Shown here: piece by piece, positions 18,780-28,028 of the stretch
How positions within the stretch are numbered: the stretch's first letter is position 1
How the letters are laid out: each line of letters opens with the position of its first letter
Source: Parafannyhessea umbonata
GTDB lineage: Bacteria > Actinomycetota > Coriobacteriia > Coriobacteriales > Atopobiaceae
DNA: 64,000 nt
Assembly (NCBI RefSeq): GCF_900111255.1
Contig: NZ_FOGP01000003.1
Span: 62,001 to 126,000, forward strand
Reading direction: 5' to 3'
Notes under the pieces: model-generated
What the model saw: only the letters and a program-made list of their open reading frames with translations
The model's database searches: none
What the model was told of the DNA's origin: nothing
Translations under genes and position numbers: made by a program

Positions 18780-18841
18780 TGACAATTCCATAAAGTGACC
18801 ATTTTTAATAATTGTCACTTTTTGTGAAGACACAAAAAGTG
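18780..18841. promoter_or_regulatory. AT-rich cluster of nested inverted repeats upstream of the TetR gene
   Basis: TGACAATT at 18780 pairs with AATTGTCA at 18810. AAAGTGAC at 18792 pairs with GTCACTTT at 18814. CACTTTTTGTG at 18816 pairs with CACAAAAAGTG at 18831 over a four-base loop. The repeats share half-sites, so only one hairpin can form at a time. The stretch is much poorer in GC than its surroundings. It may be the lysozyme terminator, the TetR operator, or both. Confidence 0.55.
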
Positions 18842-18936
18842 AACATGTACAACACTCCCAAAAAATATTATTCCCAACGGAATGAGACAGGTTGCCTGCG
18901 AGCAACGGACGAAGTCTATCGTTTTGGGGAGTTACC

Positions 18937-19572
18937 TTGACCGTCAAAGTTATCACCAAGAACGCCCGCCGCGTCGGCTCTGCCTCGCGAAAACAGATGC
19001 GCTGTGAAAAGATCATCGAGACGGCCCGCGCCCTCTATACCGAGAAGGGCATCGAGCACACCAGCGTCAGCGACATCACGGAGGCACTGGGGATCACCCG
19101 CACCCTCTTCTATCACTACTTCTCGAACAAGGACGAGGTTACCAAGGCCATCCTGCAGGGATACGTGCGCGACGTCGTGGAGCGCACCGACCAGTGGCAC
19201 AAGTCGCTCACCCCCGACATGACCATGGACGAGTACGTCGACAGTCTGGTCTCCCTGCTCCACACGCAGCTGAACGAGATGGAGGGCTTCAAGCAGGACC
19301 TCCTCAAGAAGCAGAACGCCGTTCTGTACCAGCACTACTTCCTTCAGGCCTGCTCGGCGGTCGCCCACTACTTCGTGGACATCAACTCCGAGCTGGGCAG
19401 CATCGCGACCTCGCGGGTGTACCAGCACCCCTACGAGACCTTCTACACCGTCCTGGTCGGCATGGTCGCGGTCATTCGCCACAACCCCAACATCCCCGAC
19501 GAGACCCTGAGGGACATCATCATCACCACGCTTCACCTTCCCATGGATCAGAAGATTGGAGCGAGAATCTAG
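18937..19572 (+). CDS. TetR/AcrR-family transcriptional regulator
   Basis: 211 residues from a TTG at 18937 that follows GGGGAG; an upstream in-frame start at 18892 is less likely. The N-terminal helix-turn-helix is typical: KIIETARALYTEKGIEHTSV, then DITEALGITRTLFYHYFSNKDE. The C-terminal ligand domain is helical with several His/Tyr residues. The target is unknown. The palindrome cluster ending about 95 bases upstream is the natural candidate operator, and the gene ends at its own terminator. Confidence 0.88.
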   Translation: MTVKVITKNARRVGSASRKQMRCEKIIETARALYTEKGIEHTSVSDITEALGITRTLFYHYFSNKDEVTKAILQGYVRDVVERTDQWHKSLTPDMTMDEYVDSLVSLLHTQLNEMEGFKQDLLKKQNAVLYQHYFLQACSAVAHYFVDINSELGSIATSRVYQHPYETFYTVLVGMVAVIRHNPNIPDETLRDIIITTLHLPMDQKIGARI

Positions 19573-19613
19573 CCTCGCCAAGAAGGACGAGCGCACTACA
19601 CGAGGCGCAGACG

Positions 19614-19654
19614 GAGCCGACAGACCCATTGGGTCGGCCGGCTCCCTCTTTTTG
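19614..19654 (+). terminator. Terminator after the TetR gene
   Basis: GAGCCG/CGGCTC outer stem with an inner GACCC/GGGTC stem, followed by CTCTTTTT. Confidence 0.8.
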
Positions 19655-19699
19655 CCCCGATGACGTTGCAAGCGCCAGGAGCGTCCCGTGCCGCGGCGC

Positions 19700-21316
19700 C
19701 TATGAGCGCGGGGCCGCACGTCTCTCGTCCGCACCGCGCCGATTCTCTCCCCCGAGCCTCTGGATGGGCGCGATGTCCTGCGTCACCTCGAGTGCGCCCA
19801 GGTAGCTTCCCTCGCCATCGCGCACCGCAAAGTATCGGATGTAGAGGAAGTTGTCGCCGCGGTGGATCCAGAAGTCAAAGGAGTCTCGCTCGCCGCTCCT
19901 GAAGTCGTCGAGCACCCGATGGACCATGGCCTGGCTCTTGGGAGGGTGGCAGTCGTAGACGTCACGGCCCAGACAGCTCTTGGGACGTGGGAAGAACCTG
20001 CCGTCGCCGTGGCTGAAGAAGCACGTCTTGTCATCCTTGTCGACGAAGGTTATGTCCAGGGGAATAGCTGCGAAGACCGCCTCGAGCTCGTCGGGTGCGA
20101 ACGAGCCCGTGGAGAGGTGGACGCGGCCGCCCGCAAATCGCCCGTTGGAGGCCTCGACGCCCTTCGCCGCACCGGCTTCCACAGAGGCACTCATGGCGCG
20201 CAGCTGGTCGTTGGCAAGATCAAGAGGATTCGCTTTCCAAGAGACGGGCTCGTCGATGAAGCAGTAGCCCTCCTCGCCCGACTCATCGGCAATCTGCGTC
20301 CACTCGGTGGCCGTCAGGGTCTCAAGCGCAATTGGCATCAGGACGTTTTCCTCCTTGGAGACCATGGCCTCCGCCTGGTCCGCCGCATCGGCAAGCTCGG
20401 TTGCCACGGCGCGCAGGTTGCGGGCGTTTGGCTCTCCCAGGGCAACCTCGACCAGCGAGCGGGCGACCGAAACGAAGTCGCGAACCTCGTCATCCTTCCC
20501 CCACATGACCTTGGACGGGCCGTCCACCCCATGCCGCTCAAGGTGAGGGAATATCAGCTCCTCCTTGCGCCTGTAGTGAGAGAAGACCTGGCCAAAGTCC
20601 CGCACGTCCTCGGAAAGCTCGCGGGCAAGAGAGGCATCGCTGCCCTGCGGGTCCGCCTCGAAGAGCGCCCGTACGGCCTGAGCGTGAGGCCTGACGCGCG
20701 CGTCTACAAAGGCCTGTATCCTCTCGTTCTCGTCGCGCAGGACGCGGACGGGGTGGCCGGGAGCGTCCTCGGGGTTGCCCTTGTGGCCGGCGCACGAGAC
20801 GGCCCCCTCGAAGAGGGTCGCGTGCACGTCGCAGAGGCGCTGGACTTCCCTTACGGGGACGCCGCCACGGATGAGCGCCTGCTCGGCAGCCGCGATCTCC
20901 CCACCCGAGACGTCCTTGAAGTTCCGGCGGAAGTCCTCTTGCACGTCCTCGACGACCTCACCCGAGCCCAGGCGCTCGAGCAGATCCTGAAGCAGCCTCA
21001 TTCGCTCCTCAGGGCTCTTGGCAACGGAACGCCCGCGAGGCTTTCCCTCGCATGCAGAGGCGACCACGCCGGCGCCGCGCACGCCCCTGCCCTCGACCTC
21101 GAATCCGGATTGCATAAGGGCATCCACCACCGCATCGAGCGTGATGCCCTTGTGGCGGCAGCCCTTGGCGAGAGTCATGAAGCGCCCAACAGTCGCAAGA
21201 CGCCCCGGGCGTGTTATCTCGTTGAAGCCCAGTCCCGCCATGATGTCCACAACCTCGGGATGGGAAGTGCAGACGTCGAAGATAGACTCGTCCACGCTGA
21301 TAGCCCTGTCGTTCAT
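19700..21316 (-). CDS. DUF1858-DUF438-hemerythrin-PAS sensor protein
   Basis: 538 residues from the ATG at 21316 with GAAGGAG upstream. The DUF1858 domain (about 1-70) is followed by DUF438 (about 100-165, the RNFKDVSGGEIAAAEQALI block). A hemerythrin HHE region (about 185-335) carries a His/Glu di-iron set (HYRRKEELIFPHLE, KEENVLMPIALE). A C-terminal PAS domain ends LGALEVTQDI. Relatives respond to oxygen, nitric oxide or nitrosative stress. A perfect palindrome sits at -41.5 of its predicted promoter, suggesting Crp/Fnr-type activation. Confidence 0.88.
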   Translation of the reverse strand: MNDRAISVDESIFDVCTSHPEVVDIMAGLGFNEITRPGRLATVGRFMTLAKGCRHKGITLDAVVDALMQSGFEVEGRGVRGAGVVASACEGKPRGRSVAKSPEERMRLLQDLLERLGSGEVVEDVQEDFRRNFKDVSGGEIAAAEQALIRGGVPVREVQRLCDVHATLFEGAVSCAGHKGNPEDAPGHPVRVLRDENERIQAFVDARVRPHAQAVRALFEADPQGSDASLARELSEDVRDFGQVFSHYRRKEELIFPHLERHGVDGPSKVMWGKDDEVRDFVSVARSLVEVALGEPNARNLRAVATELADAADQAEAMVSKEENVLMPIALETLTATEWTQIADESGEEGYCFIDEPVSWKANPLDLANDQLRAMSASVEAGAAKGVEASNGRFAGGRVHLSTGSFAPDELEAVFAAIPLDITFVDKDDKTCFFSHGDGRFFPRPKSCLGRDVYDCHPPKSQAMVHRVLDDFRSGERDSFDFWIHRGDNFLYIRYFAVRDGEGSYLGALEVTQDIAPIQRLGGENRRGADERRAAPRS

Positions 21317-21356
21317 GCTCACTCCTTCTGTTCGGGGCACGCTTCGGCTGGGTGAA

Positions 21357-21399
21357 AGTATATGTCGGTAAACTACTAGGGTTTGTTGCCGAAGCAACA
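21357..21399 (-). promoter_or_regulatory. Promoter of the hemerythrin gene with a perfect 6-4-6 palindrome
   Basis: On the minus strand a -10 of TATACT lies at 21362-21357, predicting a start near 21350. TGTTGC-CGAA-GCAACA at 21384-21399 is a perfect inverted repeat centred 41.5 bases upstream, the classic position of a class II Crp/Fnr-family activator. No good -35 box exists, which fits activator dependence. Confidence 0.65.
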
Positions 21400-21526
21400 C
21401 CATAATGACTCGACCAAGAAGGCCGGAAGCCTCACCCGCAGCGCAACGGTGCCCAGGGCGGCCACATGCGGAAGTCGAAGCCCGGTCAGGGACGATAAGT
21501 CACCCTTTCCCGATACCACATGTAAT

Positions 21527-21544
21527 TATGAGTGAATGCTCATA
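21527..21544. promoter_or_regulatory. Upstream copy of a metal-type operator
   Basis: TATGAGTGAATGCTCATA, an inverted repeat with TATGA/TCATA arms. It closely matches the second copy at 21602 and resembles ArsR/SmtB metalloregulator sites. It lies just upstream of the -35 box. Confidence 0.65.
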
Positions 21545-21559
21545 TCCTAATAATATCTG

Positions 21560-21588
21560 TTGACCACAGAGGTTTTATGGCGTAGCAT
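21560..21588 (+). promoter_or_regulatory. Promoter of the Zn/Cd P-type ATPase gene
   Basis: TTGACC (21560-21565), a 17-base spacer and TAGCAT (21583-21588). It lies between the two operator copies. Confidence 0.65.
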
Positions 21589-21601
21589 ACGGAGCCATAA
21601 G

Positions 21602-21619
21602 TATGAATGATTGCTCATA
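21602..21619. promoter_or_regulatory. Downstream copy of the metal-type operator
   Basis: TATGAATGATTGCTCATA, differing from the copy at 21527 at two positions. It covers the region just after the predicted transcription start, so a bound repressor could block initiation. The remaining bases of this gene-free stretch (21400-21526) show nothing else recognisable. Confidence 0.65.
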
Positions 21620-21640
21620 TCTTCACGTTAGGAGGAGAAG

Positions 21641-23641
<2,001 letters not shown>

Positions 23642-23672
23642 CCAGGCGCGCACGACAGGCTCACACAAAAAT

Positions 23673-23716
23673 GGGAGGCGGGTCGACCCAAGCGGTCGGC
23701 CCGCCTCCCTCGTTTC
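23673..23716 (+). terminator. Strong terminator after the Zn/Cd ATPase
   Basis: GGGAGGCGGG pairs with CCCGCCTCCC, with an inner CGACC/GGTCG stem, followed by TCGTTTCTC. The next 200 bases (23717-23917) have AT-rich patches but no clear gene or promoter. Confidence 0.75.
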
Positions 23717-23930
23717 TCCCCACTATGCACACGAACCGACATGGTCCCCTTTTTAATATAGCGCCTGTTAAAATGGCGTCTTTTGCATTCACCTCGCACC
23801 CAGATGCCTTGTTTTGGCCCTTTGGGACGAGCGGCGTCGACAGTCTTTCCTCATTGTCATACCCTCGGTCAGTCATCACGCTCTCGCAGGAGAGCAGCCA
23901 GCATTTGCCCCAACCGAAGGAGGTGCCCCC

Positions 23931-24038
23931 ATGCCAGACGGGCCGAGTCACAGTCACAGTCACAGTCGCAACTCATCACGTCAGAACTGCACATGGAGGG
24001 GCGCCGCCCATCGGGATGGAGGCGCCCGCCTCGCCTAG
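23931..24038 (+). CDS. Short His/Ser-rich leader peptide upstream of the MgtA-like gene
   Basis: 35 codons, MPDGPSHSHSHSRNSSRQN to a TAG at 24036, with AAGGAGG in front of the ATG. The SHSHSHS run is encoded by alternating AGT/CAC. Inverted repeats GGCGCC (24000, 24021) and CGCCTA/TAGGCG (24032, 24056) lie across the peptide's last codons and stop, as in translation-controlled attenuators. The codon run suggests a sensor of His-tRNA, Ser-tRNA or metal. It may also be a chance ORF; there is no homology I can name. Confidence 0.45.
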   Translation: MPDGPSHSHSHSRNSSRQNCTWRGAAHRDGGARLA

Positions 24039-24127
24039 GCTGGCTCTCGCCGCCGTAGGCGCGGCCGCATGTAGTGCGCTCCGCTGGTGCCAACAGGCAC
24101 TTCCCATCCCGGGAAAAGAGGAGGCGC

Positions 24128-26119
24128 ATGACGCTTCGCACCCTCATCCAGAAGACCCCCGCAAGCGCGGGCAAGAACCGTCCGAACGCCCAGGACCAGT
24201 GGCTGCGTCATGCCGCGGTCTGCCCCATCGACGAGCTCTTCGTCGAGCTCAACAGCTCTGCCGAGGGCCTCGACTCATCTCAGGTCGACAGCGCCCGCGA
24301 GCTCTATGGCGGCAACGCCGTGTCGTCACCCGACAGCAAGCCCGCGTCGCTCAGACTCCTTGCCTCGTTCGCGGACCCCTTCACCTACATCCTCGTGTTC
24401 ATTGCCGGCGTGTCCGTGCTGACCGACTGGGTGTTCGCCCAGCCGGGAGACGGGAGCGTCACCACCCCGGCCATCATCTCGTTCATGATTCTCGCGTCCG
24501 GTCTCCTCAGGTTCGCGCAATCCGAGCGCAGCACCGTTGCCGCAGCATCGCTCGCCAAGATGATCGAGCCGTGCGCAAACGTCGAGCGCGACGGGGACGG
24601 CGGCAACGAGACGGCCGTTGAGCAGATCGTGGTCGGCGATGTCATCCGCCTCTCCTCCGGATGCGTCGCCCACGCCGACATGCGCATCTTCTCGGCTCGC
24701 GACCTCTTCGTCAGCCAGGCGTCGCTCACCGGCGAGTCCGACTCCATCGAGAAGCTGCCCTTCCTTTCCGACGCGGGCGAGAAGTGCCCCGTCATCGGCC
24801 TTGACGACCTCGTGCTCGCCGGGTCGACCGTCATCTCGGGCCACGGCCGTGGCGTCGTGGTGGCAACGGGCGCCAACACCATAATCGGCGAGATTGCGGG
24901 CTCGCTCGCCAGCACGCCACGCAAGACCTCGTTCGGCGAGGGCATCTCCTCGGTGAGCAGGCTCCTTGTGAGGCTGATGGCGACCATGGTGCCCATCGTC
25001 TTCATCACGTCCGGCATCACCAAGGGGGAATGGGTGGACGCCCTTATCTACTCCCTCTCCGTCGCCGTCGGGCTCACCCCCGAGATGCTCCCGATGCTCG
25101 TCACCTGCTGCCTGGGCAAGGGCGCGGTCGACCTTTCGCGCGACCACGTCATCGTGAAGCGCCTCGACGCCATCCAGGACCTGGGCTCGATCAACGTGCT
25201 GTGCTGCGACAAGACGGGCACTCTGACCGAGGACCGCATTGTCCTGGAGCGCCATCTCAACGTCGACGGCGAGAAGGACCTTATGGTGCTCGAGCGCGGC
25301 ATCGAGTGCGGACGCAGGACGTACGCGAACATGATCAAGTACGTGAAGCTGACCGTCAGCTCCAACTTCGGAAACATCCTCTCGATGCTCGTGGCCGCGG
25401 CGCTTCTCCCCTTCCTTCCCATGACCGCCGTGCAGGTGCTGCTGCTCAACCTCATCTACGGCCTCGGCTGCACGGCAATCCCCTGGGATCGCGTGGACGA
25501 CGAGTCGATCCGCGCGCCGAGGCGCTGGGACGTGAAGTCCATCAAGTCGTTCATGCTGCTCTTTGGGCCCCAGAGCTCGGTCTTCGACATCGCGACCTTC
25601 GCGCTGCTGTTCTTCCTCATCCGCCCCGCAGTGGCAGGAGGGTCCTGGGGCACCCTCTCGGATGCTGGAAGGGCAGTGTTCGTCGGCACCTTCCAGGCAG
25701 GATGGTTCATCGAGAGCATGCTGACCCAGACGCTTCTGGTGCAGCTGCTGCGCACGGAGCGCAAGCCCCTCGTCGAGAGCCGGCCGGCCCTCCCCCTGGC
25801 CCTCATGCAGACGGCAGGCGCGCTCGTCGCGGTCACGCTCCCGTTCTCTCCCCTGGCCTCGTCGCTCGAGCTCCACGCGATTCCCGCGGGAGGCCTTGCG
25901 GTGCTTGCGGCCGTGGTCGCGGGCTTCGTCACGACCGTCCTTCTGGCACGGGTGGCCTACGTGAGAAAGCACGACAGAGAAAGCACGACAGCCTGCTGTA
26001 GGACAAAGGGCGCATCGCGGGACGCGCCCTCTCGCAGGGCGGCCGCACGCAAAAGGAGCCGGGGCACGCGCCCCGGCTCCTCCTTCATTTCGAGCGAGCT
26101 ATCCCCCGAGCCGACCTAG
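24128..26119 (+). CDS. MgtA-like P-type ATPase lacking the nucleotide-binding core
   Basis: 663 residues; ATG at 24128 after GAGGAGG. The N-terminal part follows MgtA/MgtB Mg2+ importers: FADPFTYILVFIAGVSV, the LTGES actuator loop and DKTGTLTEDRIVLERHL (near 361). About 20 residues past DKTGT the sequence jumps to LMVLERGIECGRRTYANMIKY and SSNFGNILSMLVAAALLPFLP, which in MgtA comes after the GDGINDAP hinge. So roughly 270 residues, holding the ATP-binding domain and GDGxNDxP, are missing in frame. A 14-bp tandem duplication at 25964-25991 also shifts the frame near the end and adds about 40 foreign residues. It should not pump. Whether it is decaying or has another role is open. Confidence 0.8.
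   Translation: MTLRTLIQKTPASAGKNRPNAQDQWLRHAAVCPIDELFVELNSSAEGLDSSQVDSARELYGGNAVSSPDSKPASLRLLASFADPFTYILVFIAGVSVLTDWVFAQPGDGSVTTPAIISFMILASGLLRFAQSERSTVAAASLAKMIEPCANVERDGDGGNETAVEQIVVGDVIRLSSGCVAHADMRIFSARDLFVSQASLTGESDSIEKLPFLSDAGEKCPVIGLDDLVLAGSTVISGHGRGVVVATGANTIIGEIAGSLASTPRKTSFGEGISSVSRLLVRLMATMVPIVFITSGITKGEWVDALIYSLSVAVGLTPEMLPMLVTCCLGKGAVDLSRDHVIVKRLDAIQDLGSINVLCCDKTGTLTEDRIVLERHLNVDGEKDLMVLERGIECGRRTYANMIKYVKLTVSSNFGNILSMLVAAALLPFLPMTAVQVLLLNLIYGLGCTAIPWDRVDDESIRAPRRWDVKSIKSFMLLFGPQSSVFDIATFALLFFLIRPAVAGGSWGTLSDAGRAVFVGTFQAGWFIESMLTQTLLVQLLRTERKPLVESRPALPLALMQTAGALVAVTLPFSPLASSLELHAIPAGGLAVLAAVVAGFVTTVLLARVAYVRKHDRESTTACCRTKGASRDAPSRRAAARKRSRGTRPGSSFISSELSPEPT
25964..25991 (+). repeat. 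14-bp tandem duplication at the 3' end of the MgtA-like gene
   Basis: AGAAAGCACGACAG occurs twice in direct succession. With one copy the frame would end VRKHDSLL at the TAG at 25999-26001, a normal MgtA-type end. With two copies the frame shifts and runs on through the terminator to 26119. Confidence 0.9.
26055..26080. terminator. Bidirectional terminator between the MgtA-like gene and ettA
   Basis: GGAGCCGGGGC and GCCCCGGCTCC arms with a four-base loop. The minus side continues into TTTTGC. The shifted MgtA-like frame reads through this hairpin, further evidence that its original stop was at 26001. Confidence 0.8.
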
Positions 26120-27795
26120 TCGCGCGTCAGCTTGCGGTGGATGCGATGTGGACGGGCCGCGTCCGCACCCAGGCGGGCGACGCGGTCCTTCTGGTAGTCC
26201 TCGAAGTTGCCCTCGAACCACTTCCAGGCGCCGGGGTTCTCGTCGGTGCCCTCCCACGCGAGGATGTGGGTGCAGATGCGGTCCATGAACCAGCGATCAT
26301 GGCTCGTGATGACGCAGCAGCCGGGAAACTCCAGGAGGGCCTCCTCCAGCGCCTCGAGGGTCTCGGTGTCGAGGTCGTTGGTGGGCTCGTCCAGAAGCAG
26401 CAGGTTGCCGCCCTGCTTAAGGGTGAGGGCCAGGTTCAGGCGGTTGCGCTCGCCGCCGGAAAGGACGCCGGCGCGCTTCTGCTGGTCGGTGCCCTTGAAG
26501 CCGAAGGCGCTCACGTAGGCGCGGCTGGGGATCTCCTGCTTGCCGACCATGATGTAGTCGTTGCCGTCCGAGACGACCTCCCAGACGTTCTTCTGGGCGT
26601 CGAGGCCCTCGCGGCCTTGGTCGACGTAGGAGAGCTTGACCGACTCGCCCAGCTCGATGGAGCCGGAGCTGACGGGCTCCTGCCCAACGATCATCTTGAA
26701 CAGAGTCGACTTGCCCACGCCGTTGGGGCCGATGACGCCGACGATGCCGTTGCGCGGCAGGCTGAACGAGAGGTCGTCGATCAGGACGCGGTCGCCGAAG
26801 GCCTTGTGCAGGTGGTCGGCCTCGAGGACCTTGTTGCCCAGCCGCGGGCCCACGGGAATGTGGATGTCGGTGTAGTCGACCTTCTCCACACGAGAGGCCT
26901 GGGCCTCCATCTCCTCGTAGGCAGCAAGGCGGGCCTTGCTCTTCGCCTGGCGCGCCTTCTGAGAGCTGCGGACCCACTCGAGCTCGGACTTCATCTTCTT
27001 GGCGCGCTTGGCGTTCTGCTTGGACTCCATCTCGAGGCGCTTGGCCTTGGTCTCGAGGTAGGTCGAGTAGTTGCCCTCATACGGGTAGAGCGTGCCGCGG
27101 TCGACCTCGCAGATCCACTCGGCGACGTTGTCCAGGAAGTAGCGGTCGTGCGTGACCGCCAGAACGGCGCCCTGGTAGTTCTTGAGGAACTGCTCGAGCC
27201 ACAGGACGGACTCCGCGTCCAGGTGGTTGGTGGGCTCGTCCAGGAGAAGAAGGTCGGGGGCCTCGAGCAGCAGCCTGCACAGGGCCACGCGACGGCGCTC
27301 GCCACCCGAGAGGTGGGTCACGTCCGCGTCGGGGTCGGGGCACTGGAGGGCGTCCATCGCCTGAGAGAGCTGGCTGTCCAGGTCCCAGCCGTTGGCCGCG
27401 TCGATCTCGTTCTGCAGCTCGCCCATCTCGGCCATGAGGGCATCGAAGTCCGCGCCGGGCTCGCCCATCTCCTCGCCGATTTTGTTGAAGCGCTCGATCT
27501 TGGCCAGAAGATCACCGAACGCCATCTCGATGTTCTCCTTGACCGTCTTCGTCTCGTCGAGAGGGGGCTCCTGCATGAGCATGCCCACGGAGTAGCCGGG
27601 GGCAAGGCGGGCCTCGCCGTTGGAGATGTCCTCAATTCCGGCCATGATCTTAAGCAGGGTGGACTTGCCCATGCCGTTAGGGCCGACGACGCCAATCTTG
27701 GCGCCGGGGTAGAATCCCATGGTCACGTCGTCCAGCACGACCTTGTCGCCGTGGGCCTTACGGACCTGGTACATCTGATAAATGAACTCAGCCAT
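26116..27795 (-). CDS. ettA: ABC-F translational throttle EttA
   Basis: 559 residues from the ATG at 27795 (MAEFIYQMYQVRKAHGDK) with AAAGGAG upstream. Two ABC domains: Walker A GPNGMGKST and GPNGVGKST, signatures LSGGERRR and LSGGERNR, and Walker B LLLLDEPTNHLD and LLLLDEPTNDLD. An arm and linker rich in Lys/Arg lies between them, and the SSQKARQAKSKARLAAYEE block is typical of EttA. It binds the ribosomal E-site and links initiation to energy state. No membrane segment is present. The frame extending to 28056 has no ribosome site. Confidence 0.93.
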   Translation of the reverse strand: MAEFIYQMYQVRKAHGDKVVLDDVTMGFYPGAKIGVVGPNGMGKSTLLKIMAGIEDISNGEARLAPGYSVGMLMQEPPLDETKTVKENIEMAFGDLLAKIERFNKIGEEMGEPGADFDALMAEMGELQNEIDAANGWDLDSQLSQAMDALQCPDPDADVTHLSGGERRRVALCRLLLEAPDLLLLDEPTNHLDAESVLWLEQFLKNYQGAVLAVTHDRYFLDNVAEWICEVDRGTLYPYEGNYSTYLETKAKRLEMESKQNAKRAKKMKSELEWVRSSQKARQAKSKARLAAYEEMEAQASRVEKVDYTDIHIPVGPRLGNKVLEADHLHKAFGDRVLIDDLSFSLPRNGIVGVIGPNGVGKSTLFKMIVGQEPVSSGSIELGESVKLSYVDQGREGLDAQKNVWEVVSDGNDYIMVGKQEIPSRAYVSAFGFKGTDQQKRAGVLSGGERNRLNLALTLKQGGNLLLLDEPTNDLDTETLEALEEALLEFPGCCVITSHDRWFMDRICTHILAWEGTDENPGAWKWFEGNFEDYQKDRVARLGADAARPHRIHRKLTRD

Positions 27796-28028
27796 TAGTC
27801 GGAAGCTCCTTTTTTGCGTCGTTGTGGCGCTTACGTTTTCCCATTTTCGTGGGCGCCGACGTGCGGGGCAAGTGCTCCGCGATATAAGCACGAGTATCGC
27901 GCGCGACCGTCTGGCCAGCCCCGCGCAACACGGCACCGCCGCGTCGTGCGGCGAGGAAGCAAGAGGCCCTATAATCTCCAACGCACGAACACGAACGCCG
28001 CCTTTTTGCGGAATAGCAAGGAGCAACC

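Noticed and set aside
18753-19016. 87-residue minus-strand frame across the AT-rich island
   Set aside because: It overlaps the start of the TetR gene and the inverted repeats, and has no ribosome site.
23935-23960. CRISPR-like short repeat (CACAGT units)
   Set aside because: It is a six-base repeat inside the small His/Ser reading frame, not a spacer-repeat array. No CRISPR array was seen in the window.
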